NCBI RefSeq assembly: GCF_001625215.2
Contig: NC_030382.2
Coordinates: 26,832,610 to 26,896,609, forward strand
Reading direction: 5' to 3'
DNA from: Daucus carota subsp. sativus
Taxonomy: Eukaryota > Streptophyta > Magnoliopsida > Apiales > Apiaceae
Length of the DNA stretch: 64,000 nucleotides
The notes below the pieces were generated by a model. It was not told the DNA's origin and made no database searches. It saw only the letters and a list, made by a program, of their open reading frames with translations. Positions within the stretch are counted from its first letter, which is position 1. The number at the start of each line of letters is the position of its first letter. The position numbers were made by a program, and so were the translations under genes. Positions 33,616 through 44,900 of the stretch are shown piece after piece.

Positions 33616-36186
33616 TTATGCATAATCAGCAATAAATGTTTCATCGTCATCATCAGCTTTCACATCCATTGAATACAGTGTATTCGTCCATTCCTTTAAA
33701 CCGTTATGCTGATCCTTTTTCCACATCACTTCTAGATTGTTAACAGTTTGCTTGGGAACTCCCCTTTTCACAAGAACAATTCCTAGTGATCTTAATGTAG
33801 AAGCATCAGGTTGCACACCAGATTCCAACATTTCCCTAAAAGTTTTCATTGCTTCCTTGAATCTCCCATCTGATGCATACAACCCAAGAACATGATTATA
33901 ACTCAACAAAGAAGTCAAAACCCCTAATTCTTTCATCTTCTCTGCTACCTGTATGGCATCCTCTATTCTTTCAAGTTTTTTGTACATGCACAATATCATA
34001 GCATATGAGAACTCATTTGCTTTCCCCTTTACCCTCAAGTTTTCAAAAATTTCTTCTGCTTGTTCAACCATATATCGTTCGCTGTACAGATCGATCATAC
34101 AGTTTGACGGATAGACATCAGCACCCATGTCTGATGACAGAAGCATACGGTATGCTTCTTCTGCCTCTTTCAGGCAACCAACTTTTGTGTAGAGCTTCAT
34201 TAAGGAATTACATATAACATCATTCATGGGCAAGCCCATTTCTCTCATTGCATTTACATAACCTAAAGCCTCATTGACATTTCCAACATCAGCAAAAGCA
34301 TTTATCAATACACCATAAACAATAACATCAGGATGGACGTTCGAAGCGATCATCTCTCTGAATACACCGACAGCCTCTTCCAGTTGATTTAATCTAATAT
34401 AGCTTGAAATAACTGCACAATAAGGGATGCAATCATTGACCACTACGGCCTCCTGCATCTTCCGCAAATAGGATTTTGCTATGTGTGGCAGTTCTGCATT
34501 AGCTAACATCTGAATAAGAGAATTATAGCTAATCTTATCTGGAACTACACCATGTTGTCCCTCCATACTATCAATTAAGTGGCATGCTTCATCATATCTC
34601 TTGTTGAGACCATATGCCTTGATCATCACGTTGAACTCAAGTACAGTAGGATTACTCTTCTCAAGACAACATCTGAAAACTTTCTCGGCTTCCAGAACAT
34701 GACCCCGCTCCCCAAAAGCATCAATATTCGCCGAGTAGCACTCCGAAGTCATATACCCCTGAACATGAAACCTGTGGAACCATGCCCATGACTTGTTAAG
34801 CATATTAGCTTCTATGTACATTCTGGTTAGTGCAGACTGCGTATACTCATCAATCTCGAAACCCTTGTCATCCATTTCGGAAACTAGTTCTTCTGCTTCA
34901 CCAATCATATGCCTTATTGAGAATGCATATAAGAGAGTGCGGTAACTTACAAGGTCTGGCTCTAGGGAAGCATCCTTCATTTTCCTGTAGTAGTCAGCTG
35001 CTAATTCAATATTATCATGCCTGGTATGGAGGGATATAAGAATATTAAAAGTCCTGGTATCAGGTAGGCATCCAAGCTGATCCATCATCTGCAGTAAAGA
35101 AGCCACTTCTTCTAATTTGCCATGGTTACCGAACATGTGAATCATTGTATTAAAAGTCACTGTGGTCGGGGCAATCCCTTCTCGAAGCATCCATGCAAAA
35201 GTCTGGGATGCCTCTTTAAGTTGTCCAGACTTCCCGTAGGTATCTATCAGTGTGTTATATGTATAAGAGCTTAGACAAATATGAGCTTGAGATTCACCAT
35301 CAACAGCACCATTTGTTGCCAAACTAGGTGCTCGCTTCTCTTCATAAAATTTATCTGCTGACCACTTCTTGAAGAAATTTTCAGCTTTCCGAAACTCCCC
35401 AGCCTTCTTATACATTTGAACCACAACTCCCATAGTTACCTCGTCCGGTTCCATTCCTTGTTTTTGCATTAAAACAAACCAATTTAGTGCCTTCTCCCTA
35501 TGTCCACCCTTGGTATAAACATCAATCAAGGTCCCATAAGTCGAATTTATCGGAGTAATACCTCTTGTCCCCATCTCATCCCACAACCTCTCAACCTCAT
35601 CCCAAATCCCTGCTCTCCCAAGACTCCTAAGCATTATATTATAATGAATTACATTCACCTCATAACAACCCCTCATCTTAAACCACTCGAAAATCTCCAA
35701 AGCTCGTTTCCAGTGCGTCTGCTCCTTCAAAATTATAGTCCTCTCCTTTTTATTCAAAGTCTCTTTCCATGGCCTCAACGCTTCATCCAAATCCTTAACT
35801 CTTTCCAAAGCCTCCAACATAGGGACAATGCGACCCCCATAACGTGCCCATTTGGCGTGCACTCTCTCCCTGTCCCTAAATTTACCATTACACTCCCTTA
35901 TTTTGTCCATTTCACCAATGCTTTCCTTATTTCTCTCAGACTTTTTCACAAACACATGGTGGGCACTGCTTGCGCCATCACCTTCTACAGTTTTTCCAAT
36001 ACTTCTGCTGCTTGTTTTACCAACCCCGTCTGAATTTTCAACAATTAGGTGTTGTTTCTTGATGGGTTGGTGCTGAAATGTGCTAACTTGGGGAGAAATG
36101 GAAATTGGAACACTGGTAATTGGAGCTTGTCCAGGACATAGTTTGTGGAAGGAACTTGTATCTATGTTCTGAAGCTTAACAAACAT
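33616..36186 (-). CDS. P-type pentatricopeptide repeat protein (At3g23020-like)
   Basis: Single-exon protein of 856 aa. After a leader of about 100 residues with Ser-rich and basic stretches, PPR motifs tile almost to the end. Clear ones include YEVNVIHYNIMLRSLGRAG, INSTYGTLIDVYTKGGHREK, DEVTMGVVVQMYKKAGEFRK, YTYNTLIDTYGKSGQLKEA, TVTFNTMIHMFGNHGKLEE and DVIVYGVLINAFADVGNVNE. There is no E or DYW C-terminal domain, so it is a P-class protein, which typically binds organellar RNA and affects stability, splicing or translation. The leader could be a targeting peptide, but I cannot decide between chloroplast and mitochondrion. Length and the ALNWFVLMQKQGMEPDEVTM block agree with the At3g23020 group. 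The start at 36186 is the first Met of the frame. It is the only intronless host gene here, as is normal for PPRs. Confidence 0.93.
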   Translation of the reverse strand: MFVKLQNIDTSSFHKLCPGQAPITSVPISISPQVSTFQHQPIKKQHLIVENSDGVGKTSSRSIGKTVEGDGASSAHHVFVKKSERNKESIGEMDKIRECNGKFRDRERVHAKWARYGGRIVPMLEALERVKDLDEALRPWKETLNKKERTIILKEQTHWKRALEIFEWFKMRGCYEVNVIHYNIMLRSLGRAGIWDEVERLWDEMGTRGITPINSTYGTLIDVYTKGGHREKALNWFVLMQKQGMEPDEVTMGVVVQMYKKAGEFRKAENFFKKWSADKFYEEKRAPSLATNGAVDGESQAHICLSSYTYNTLIDTYGKSGQLKEASQTFAWMLREGIAPTTVTFNTMIHMFGNHGKLEEVASLLQMMDQLGCLPDTRTFNILISLHTRHDNIELAADYYRKMKDASLEPDLVSYRTLLYAFSIRHMIGEAEELVSEMDDKGFEIDEYTQSALTRMYIEANMLNKSWAWFHRFHVQGYMTSECYSANIDAFGERGHVLEAEKVFRCCLEKSNPTVLEFNVMIKAYGLNKRYDEACHLIDSMEGQHGVVPDKISYNSLIQMLANAELPHIAKSYLRKMQEAVVVNDCIPYCAVISSYIRLNQLEEAVGVFREMIASNVHPDVIVYGVLINAFADVGNVNEALGYVNAMREMGLPMNDVICNSLMKLYTKVGCLKEAEEAYRMLLSSDMGADVYPSNCMIDLYSERYMVEQAEEIFENLRVKGKANEFSYAMILCMYKKLERIEDAIQVAEKMKELGVLTSLLSYNHVLGLYASDGRFKEAMKTFREMLESGVQPDASTLRSLGIVLVKRGVPKQTVNNLEVMWKKDQHNGLKEWTNTLYSMDVKADDDDETFIADYA

Positions 36187-37261
36187 TTTCTTGTCTACTC
36201 AGTTTTCAACTAATGAACAAATAACTATAACGGAAATGAGGATTTAAAGGTTAACTGAGGAAATAAAGTTGACTTGATAGTTGATACTCTGCTGGGGAGC
36301 CCAGAAACTTTGCAAATTTTCAAATGAAAGTTTTTTTTTTTTTTTTTTGGCTAAATAAATGAAAGATTTTCTATCCCAACCCAAAATTATCCAAGCGGCC
36401 CGCCAAATCATTCCCAACTGGAAGGGGAAGTAAAAAATTCGAAATTGACTTCGACTCAGATTCAAAAAAAATAAAATTCTGAATGGAAAATTATTCAACT
36501 CCGATTTAAAAAATGTAATCAGAACCTTAAAATATTTAATTAGAATTTTAAGTTATGATATAAAATTGGTTAGTATTCGATTGAGATTTTAAATGATATT
36601 TAATTGGGATTTTTAAAATTCATTACAGAAGAAATTAACTAGAAATAAATTAACAAATATATGCTTTTTCTTATTGAAAACATTTATATTTATATAAGCG
36701 ATAAATATATTAAATAAACCGTAAATTTAATTGTAGTAACAGCAGAAATCGAAGTAGGAACAAATTTGAAGTGGGGGAAATATGAGAATAATGTTTTCTT
36801 CTTTTTTACGTTCACGACTCTGCACAATTAAAATAAGTACATTAATAACTTAAGTATTCAGAAAGGATCATATTAAAAATCATCATCTCAAAAAGTAGAT
36901 TAGATAACTATCATTCTTTCTCAAAAATAAACATTAATTGCTATGTTGTCTTACTTGGGAGGAATTATCAATAGTTGCAAGGGAGCTGTTGCACAAGTTT
37001 GAGTACTAGGAAACAATATAGCTCATCACATGACGAGATACAATTATAATATTGCCGATTGTATTTAGAGGATGGGCACTACACATTCGGAGTTCATCAA
37101 TAATTTTTTTATGAATGATTTGATTAATGAATGAAATTAATTTCTTCTTGAAAAAAATTGAAAAATAATAACTATCTCAAGCACAAGTTCAGGATATATT
37201 CATGAATGTAATCTTATTGTCAATATTTAAATATAAATAAATAAATTTTATTACGAATTTT
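36187..37261. other. intergenic region upstream of the PPR gene
   Basis: Should hold the PPR promoter. A run of 18 T lies at 36331-36348. The rest is AT-rich with no gene or element ends that I can identify. Confidence 0.45.
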
Positions 37262-37707
37262 CTATGGTGTGCCCAAAGGCACACAATAATCACTAACTTT
37301 GATATTAATACTCCCTCTGTCCCAGTTTATTAGTCGCTCTTTCATTTTACACACATATTAAGAAGTATATCTACTCCACCTATTTTGTTATTAATTCACC
37401 CTTGTTTTCATATTTTGACCTAGATATCATCACCTATGCATAACTACTCTCATATGTATTAAATACACTGGAATAAAAAAAAGTCTCTTTCTTTTCTTTT
37501 TTCTTCCGTCCTTTCAAGTTTTAATCTGCTTACATGTTTTGTGCTGTACAAAAAATTTCATTCCCTCCAAAATTTTCAATTTGAGTTAAATTTTGTTTGT
37601 TTGAATTTTTTCAAGTTTTAGATTTCCCTCCAATATAGACTATATATACATAAAGAGAATCACCAAACATTTTCAACATTAGTAGAGAGTTTTATGATAC
37701 GTAAAAA

Positions 37708-39845
37708 ATGAATGTTAGATATAGGTTTGATTTGAATGTTTCTCTTAATCTTCAAGAAACTTCATCAAATGTAACAGGTAAAGTCTCTTCTATCTTTTTG
37801 TATTAGGGTTTTCACCTATTGTTTATACTCATAATTCACAAACTATATTATGTTTGCAAGGTGAAGTTTTGCATGGAGAAAATATATTTCAGGAAGAAGA
37901 AACAAGTGATAGAGCAGCCCTCGTCACAAATGCAAGACATAACCCTTTTGATTTTGATTTAAACAACCCTCCAGGTTTTGACTTAAATGAAGCTCCTTCT
38001 CCAGAGCCTCCTACACCTCCTCATATACAAGGTAGAATTTTTATTTTTAATTTACAAAGTGCACTTTTTTTTGGCAAGAATGAATTTAGACCAAGTTAAT
38101 AAAGATTAATTTTGTTGTATTAGATTTTGTTTTATAAGAGTTAATATTTTAATGTTGAGTTACTATTTTTAATTTTTTTAATATTATGAATCAAGTGTAT
38201 GTTAATATATCTCTAATGTTAGAATTTAATTTTTTATAAAAAAAATAAGTTGCAAATGTGATTTTTCAATGGAGTAAGGTAGAAAGTTAATTTATTTTAT
38301 TGTATTACAACTATTAAATAATAACATTATTTTATTTATAATTTTTCTTGTTAATTTTATATATTTCTATGTTAGTAAATTAATAGTGATTATTTATAAT
38401 TTTTTTCTTGTTAATTTTGTATATTTTTATGTTAGTATATTAATAGCCATTATTTATTCTTGTTAATAGTGTTTAATTTCTTTTTCATTTGATTTATAAA
38501 CAAATTTATTTTGCAGGTGATGTAACTAGTGGTCCAGAGGGAGTGGCCGTCACCAGAACCAAAACAAAACATTTGTCCAATGATCAACGTACTGCTATAT
38601 ATATGGCTCTGTTAAGAAAAAGTGCGAATGGAAAATTATAGCGAGGCACAACAAAAGCAGTTGCAAATGAGTTCTCTGTGACAATGCGTACGGTTCAAAG
38701 AATTTGGAAACGGGCCAGGGAGACTTCTATCAACGGGATGGTTGATGTGTCACATCTTAAAGCAAAAAATTGTGGTCGTAAAAGAGTACAAGTTGATCTT
38801 GAGCAACTTAAAACTGTTCCTTTGTCTAAGCGGACAACCATCCGTTCCACTGCATATGCCATCAAAGTCTCCAAATCAACACTGCACAGGTGCTTCAAAG
38901 ATGGGAAAATAAGGAGAAACTCTAATTCTATCAAGCCACTGTTGACAAACAAGAACAAGAAAAATCGGGTTGAGTTTTGTTTGTCAATGTTGGATGCAAA
39001 CAGTTTTCCAAACAATCCTCGCTTTGTCAATATGGAGAATATGATACATATTGATGAGAAGTGGTTTTATCTGACAAAAAAAAAGGGAGACTTACTACCT
39101 TTTTACTGATGAAGAGGAGCCTTACCGAACATGTAAAAGTAAAAACTTTGTCATGAAAGTCATGTTTTTGGCTGCGGTAGCGAGACCACGGTTTGACATA
39201 CATGGAAAAGAAATTTTTTCAGGTAAAATCGGAATATATCCTTTTGTTACTAGAGAGCCAGCCAGGAGGAGTAGCGTTAATAGAGCTGCAGGTACTCTTG
39301 AAACAAAAGCCATGACTTCAGTTGGAAGGGACATAATAAGATCATATATGATCGACAAAGTTCTACCGGATATCCGAGCAAAATGGCCAGATGGAAATAG
39401 GGTGACAATATACATTCAACAAGACAATGCACGGACACATCTTGATCCAAATGATGCACAGTTCTGTCAAGCGGCCTCACAGTATGGGTTTGATATTCGT
39501 TTGATGTGTCAACCATCAAACTCTCCTGATCTAAACATCTTAGACCTTGGGTTTTTTAATGCCATTCAATCATTGCTATATAAGGAGAGTCCAAAAACCA
39601 TTGATGAGCTTATTGATGCAGTTGAAAGATCATATCAGGCATATCCTCCAAGAATTTTGAACAGAATATTTTGCACCTTACAGACATGCATGATAAAAAT
39701 TCTGAAAGGTCGAGGTTTTAACAAGTATAGCATACCTCATATTAAGAAAAACATTTTGGAGAGACAAGGCAGGCTTCCTAAACAGATGAGATGTGACGCT
39801 CAACTCATTCAAAGTGTAATTCTCTGGTTAAGCTCAAGTAGTTAA
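37708..39845 (+). pseudogene. mariner transposase (DD39D), two lesions
   Basis: Three exons fit GT-AG rules: 37708-37777, 37861-38031 and 38517-39845. Exons 1-2 encode an acidic leader with FDLNVSLNL, FDLNNPP and FDLNEAP. Exon 3 has an HTH region (NEFSVTMRTVQRIWKRA, then IKVSKSTLHRCFKDGKI) and a catalytic core with HIDEKWFY, IQQDNAR and NSPDLNILDLGFF. Exactly 39 residues separate the second Asp from the Asp of ILDLGFF, so it is DD39D, the plant mariner signature. Two defects are visible: an in-frame TAG at 38639-38641, before the HTH, and a one-base shift in the A9 run at 39076-39084, just after the first catalytic Asp. Otherwise the sequence reads cleanly to its stop, suggesting recent decay. 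Confidence 0.88.
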
Positions 39846-40713
39846 ATTTGACAAGAAAATTGTAATTTTTAAGTTTTTCTATTGATATAATATTACAATT
39901 AAAGAAAAATTATTTTTAGTGCAGATTCATATTTTGACAACTAAGTTTTAAGTCCTTAAAAAATTAAAAAACTTTTTTTCTAATGTCCCGTAAGAAATTG
40001 TTTTTGAGCTATATTTTTTAATACAAAATTACTCCAAAAGTGAAAGTATATAAAATCACAAAATATCCAATCACAAATTTTTGGTTGTTTTTGATAGTTC
40101 TATAATTATACAATTAATTCAAAATCATAAAATATTGTAAATAGATTTATTTTAATAAAATTAAGATTATCAAATCACAAGTATTTGTTTTTTTTTTCCG
40201 TTTGTAATACTTCTCTATAATAATAATCAAAATCATAAAATATTGTTAATAAATTGATGTTAAAATTTTGATATTTAACAACTAACTTTTGAGTATTTTT
40301 TAACTTTAGCAAACAAACAAAAACACTATTTTTTTTAAATTACTGGATAATCACATGTTTAAGTTAAAGTCGTCAAATATTGTCAAATAATTCTTTCCAT
40401 TTATAAAAGATATTTTAACAACTAACCTTGGAGTATTTTTTATAACTTTAACAAACAAAAAAAATATCTTTACATACAAAAATTATGTCTTTTTGGTGTT
40501 GTAGTGCTACATTTTTAAATTGTTGTTAACAAATTAATTTTTATATTCTAACAAACATGTAAAAAAAGTAACTCAAAAAAATAATAATTAAATGTGCACT
40601 AAATAGATAAATTTCATTCCAATAATCAAAAGCTTTTCATTGCTCATACATATAAAAACCAAATCACATATTCTGGACATACATCACATGTAATCTGAAA
40701 ATTATAATAGAAA

Positions 40714-40953
40714 TTATTCAAATAATTTCAAAACAATGGGAAAGTAGATGCTCCACATCATGTAAATGACCTGGAACATTGATTCTCGAGGGAGAGGTAT
40801 TCCTTCATCTTGTGGAATCTCATTCAGATCAAAATCAGCTTGTGCCCTTGCATCCCCATTAATCTCAGCTTGTACTCTTGCATCACCGTTAATCTCATTT
40901 TCTACTCCTTGCTCGTTATCTTTCTCAACTTTGTTTTTCCCCTCTCCAGACAT
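40714..40953 (-). CDS. small antisense ORF in the mariner with an FDLNEIP motif
   Basis: A 79-residue minus-strand frame from ATG at 40953. It starts acidic/basic (MSGEGKNKVEKDNEQG), has a near-perfect nine-residue tandem repeat (EINGDARVQ, EINGDARAQ), then ADFDLNEIPQDEGIPLP and a hydrophobic end. The DLNEIP motif resembles DLNEAP in the transposase leader of the same element, but on the other strand. It could be a separate accessory protein, a first exon of a longer antisense gene, or an inverted copy of a related transposase leader. Function unknown. Confidence 0.4.
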   Translation of the reverse strand: MSGEGKNKVEKDNEQGVENEINGDARVQAEINGDARAQADFDLNEIPQDEGIPLPRESMFQVIYMMWSIYFPIVLKLFE

Positions 40954-41418
40954 TTTTTATGACCGCTATATTTATCTTGTGTTTAACATACATATAACTG
41001 AGATGAAAAATGTAAGTATAATATAGAGTATATATACAGGTGAAAGAGAAGGTGAAAGGTAGTAGGTGTACGCGTTGAAAAATAATATAGGTGATTAATA
41101 AAACTTGGAAACAGATACTAAGAGTTATTAGGGTATCATAAATAAGAGTAGTTTAAGTGTCTTGAAAATAAAAAACGACTCTTAAACTGGGACATCAAAA
41201 AATGACAAAAACGACTCTTAAACTGGGACAGAGGGAGTACTAGTTTTTGATTGGTGGATAGGTAATAAATGTTAATGACCCCCTGCATTCACACCAATTC
41301 CACCAATCAAAATAGCCCATCTTCACGAGAGTTTGTGCTTATTGTGTGCCCTTGGACACACATAAGAAAGACCGATTTTATTATAACTGTTTAAAGTTTT
41401 TTTAAAAAAAAATATATA

Positions 41419-41665
41419 CTCCCTCTGTCCCATTTAATTGTATACGTTTCTTTTCAACTGCTCGACACGCATTTCAATGCTCTTATAAAATATAGTTCCG
41501 TAACTTATTTTTGAGATTTTTTTTTCTGAATAAAAATATAACATCCAAATTTTAATTCAGAATTTTTTTTTTAATAATAAATGACACAACTATACTTTAC
41601 AGGAGTATTAAAGTCCGTGCCGCGTCCCCGTCCCCCAAATGTATACTGCCCGGGGACGGAGGGAG
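41419..41665. mobile_element. CTCCCTC-family MITE upstream of the zinc-finger gene
   Basis: TA-CTCCCTCTGTCCCATTTAATTG at the left and cggggacGGAGGGAG-TA at the right (TA at 41417-41418 and 41666-41667). It is non-coding and ends 314 bp before the ATG at 41980. Confidence 0.82.
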
Positions 41666-41979
41666 TAACTGTTTAAAGTTATTCACCGTATTGCCTGCGT
41701 TGACTAGTGTAGGAAAACAAGTCAAGTGAGAGTCTAGAAACATTAAAGAGAAAAAGGCGAAACGGCCAAATGCCATAAATTGTGGTCTCGGGGTTGGGTT
41801 GGTGTACAGAGAGCCTCAGTGAACAAGGGATCCGAGGACAATCACTCTGTACAAAACTTTTCTAACCTCCATTATTACGAGTCTCAAACTCACTCAATCT
41901 AATACCAACACTACACTCTCTTTTAGTCTTTACACCAACTACTACTACTTTTCTTTTTATAATCTCTTGTTGAAAAAGC

Positions 41980-44900
41980 ATGGATTCTTCAGGTTTTGCC
42001 TCTTTTTTAATTGTTTTTCTATGTCTTTTGGGTTTTACTCCCTCCGTCCCTTTTTACTTGTCCCTTTTGAAAAAATAACGCATCTTAAGAAAATGTTAGG
42101 TGGATATCTTGTTTTCATACATATCCCTAATAAATGTAATGAATTAGATAGAGTTGTGTATATATACATGCTAGTCAAACATTGGAAGTTGTTACATTTT
42201 GAAAAAACATACAAAAAGTTGCTTTGAAAAGAGAAGTGGACAAGTAATTTGGGACAATTTTTTTTTTCAAAAGGGACATGTAAAAAGGGACGGAGGGAGT
42301 ATATTTTAGGCTTCTTTTCTTGATTCTTATTGTGCAATGCTGTATACTCTCTTACATTTTCTTGTTTCATCATGTTTGTATGTATGCAGTTGCTGATGAG
42401 AATAATAATAATCAAGGGGTTCATGTGTGTCACAAATGTGGTTGGCCTTTTCCGAAATTACACCCAAGCTCCAAGCACAGAAGGGCCCACAAGAGGATCT
42501 GTGGAACAATTCAAGGCTACCCTGTTTCAGATGATGCTCAAATTTGTGAAACCCCTAGTACATTTCTTGTCTTTAACCCCGAACCCTTGTTTTTTTATTT
42601 CGGATAATGCTTGTTTACGTTTGAATTTACTGTTATTGATCTAATAGTAGTTTTTGGTTTATGAGTTGTAATTGGTATGTTATTGAGAGCTTAACATTTG
42701 CTGGTTTTCGAAGGTCCGGAAGCCGACAAGAGAAGCATTGCTGGAGTTGGGGAAAGATCTTACAGATCGGAAGATGAAGTGTTTGCAGATGCTGTTGCAG
42801 AGTTTTCGGATAGTGGAATGAGTCCAGCAAGTGAAGAGCGGCAATTGGAGGATGTTAAGGAGTTGGAGAAGAATGTTTCTATGACTGTTGTGGATGATGA
42901 TGTTTTTAGTACCGGAACATTGAAACTTGATGACGTTTGTGGTAAGAAGGATAGAGTCATGTATTGCTAAATATACTTATTTACTACTCCCTCCGTCCCA
43001 CCAGGTAGTTTACGTTCACTGTTTGCACGCATTTTGAGGCTTTTATAAAGGATAGTTGAATAATATTTTTTTAAATTATTTTTTTTCTGAATAAAAGTTT
43101 AGACATCAAACTTTTTTTCAAGATTTTTTTAAAAATTATATATATAATGTAAGTATACTTTATAGGAGCCTTAAAATGCGTGCTTAAAAGTAACGTAAAG
43201 AACCTGGTGGGACAGAGGGAGTACGTAATTACTTCAAGTCCTGCTAACCTACCCGTAGATAGTTTTGTTTTGTCTATTGATTATACAGCTGGTTCCTAGC
43301 TTATTCTTGTTGGAGAAATATTTTGATGGTCATGGCTCAATTATATGATGAAGTCTAATAAAAAAATATTATGAAACTAGAATCATTTACATTATGTAGG
43401 ATTGAGCAGATTGTATAACCTCACCTTTGTCTTAAATAAAGCATCAAAGAGACCCTGCTTCAAGTATTATGCTGTCATAACTATATCTGTGAACTTTACT
43501 TGATATTGAATTTTAGGAAAATTTATATTTTTTTTAGTTGTATGATTCCATTGGTTCTCTGCGGGGATTATGGTGCTGTCCTATGTTTGATATTTACTAG
43601 GTTTACGTTATTAACCTTTAAATTTTTATTGACAACAATGAAAGTGTGTGCGAAAGAGGGGGTGGAAGGGAGTTCTAGATATTAGATAATAGGTTAGGTA
43701 AGTAAATAGGACTGTCTTATAAAATGAGATGATTAAGTAGACCAATAAGATTCATGCGACATGGCAAAAGTTTAAGGATAGTTGAATAGAAACATTTATG
43801 AAAACTGAACAGTTGTGGTAAAGGGGCTTGTAATTTATATAAGCTTATTGAGGAGGCAAGAACATTTTTAGGCAGGCAAGGAACCTGTTTCCTTGTAGAT
43901 GTTATGATGGTCCAAAGTAGATTGTAGATACACATATGCTTACAATATGCAATATCGAATTTTTCATATCACACTTTGGTAGGCTGTTGTTTTTTGTGTG
44001 TTTAATTGGGTAGTTGGTTCCTGTTGATGCAAAAGTATATGGTTGCTGTGGATTTAACTAACGTAGTTAATGTGCAATCTTGTGTAATGAAAGTAAAATA
44101 GATTTTTATCAAACCAAGCGTTAAAGGCTAGTATATCTTTTATATTTCCTGACAAGGTAGATAGAGTCATGCCAACTATGTAACTTCTAATTTCTTAACA
44201 TGAGATGAAGTCCTGAACCCGAAATTAGGGATGTACTTATGTCCTTGTAGCATATAGCAGGTTTTCGCTGAATTAATTCTGACCTATGTTTTCCGGACTC
44301 GGCTGAAAGTGTCCAAACTGAATACGTGTCCGAGTGTCGGACTCGGCAATATTTTGAAAATTTTACATGTTTTTGGCCTAAAATAAGTGTTGGAGTGTCC
44401 ACACCCATGTCCGAGTATCGAGTGTCGGACACGGGTATTCGAGGCAAAATGAAGAGTCCGGGTAACGTAGATTCTGACTAGAGCAAATTTTTTTAATTAG
44501 CATTTTATATTCTATGTTGCAATAGATTTGTCCGCAACCAATATTGATCAACTTGTTAAATTTACCTTTTCATGATTTTTTTATGTGAATCAGATATATT
44601 AATGTATAACCGTTTCTAGTTTCAGCTGTGTTTCTTGCAGTTTTCTAGCATTGTTTCTAATATTGGCATTATAATAATCTTTACCTATTTGTTGGATGTC
44701 CTTTTGGTTTTGAAGTTTAATTTCTTGTAAAATAATTTTTCTTTGCTATAGTATACTTTTGTTTTATTGCTTTTGTAGATTCTGTTAAACCAATGAGCAG
44801 CCAACCCGCACATAACATTGCACCATCAACTGGTCTTGCCGAATCATCACCATCTGGTAAAGATGAAGCTGAGCTTTCTAATAATGGTCTTTTCCTTCTC

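Larger units (their letters stand above)
37311..41237 (+). mobile_element. mariner-like element (plant MLE), 3.9 kb
   Basis: The inverted ends CTCCCTCTGTCCCAGTTTA (37311) and its complement, ending GAGGGAG (41237), are flanked by TA (37309-37310 and 41238-41239), the mariner target. At the right, the subterminal block cgactcttaaactgggaca occurs twice (41175 and 41211). Inside are a spliced plus-strand transposase (37708-39845) and a small minus-strand ORF (40714-40953). The remainder is AT-rich. CTCCCTC-ended MITEs elsewhere in this window share the terminal motif and could be mobilised by such an element. Confidence 0.9.
37262..41366. mobile_element. GTGTGCCC-ended MITE, copy 2, split by a mariner
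   Basis: Outside the mariner, the left flank reads ctatgGTGTGCCCaaaggcacacaataa (37262) and the right flank reads ttattGTGTGCCCttggacacacataag (to 41366). These are inverted ends of the same family as 22419-22593. The inner motifs gattggtggat and ccaccaatcaaaatagccc also correspond. Removing 37311-41239 would leave a MITE of about 180 bp. The outermost bases are approximate. Confidence 0.7.

Noticed and set aside
34005-36076. Plus-strand ORFs across the PPR gene, up to 177 aa
   Set aside because: Antisense shadows of a convincing 856-aa PPR protein.
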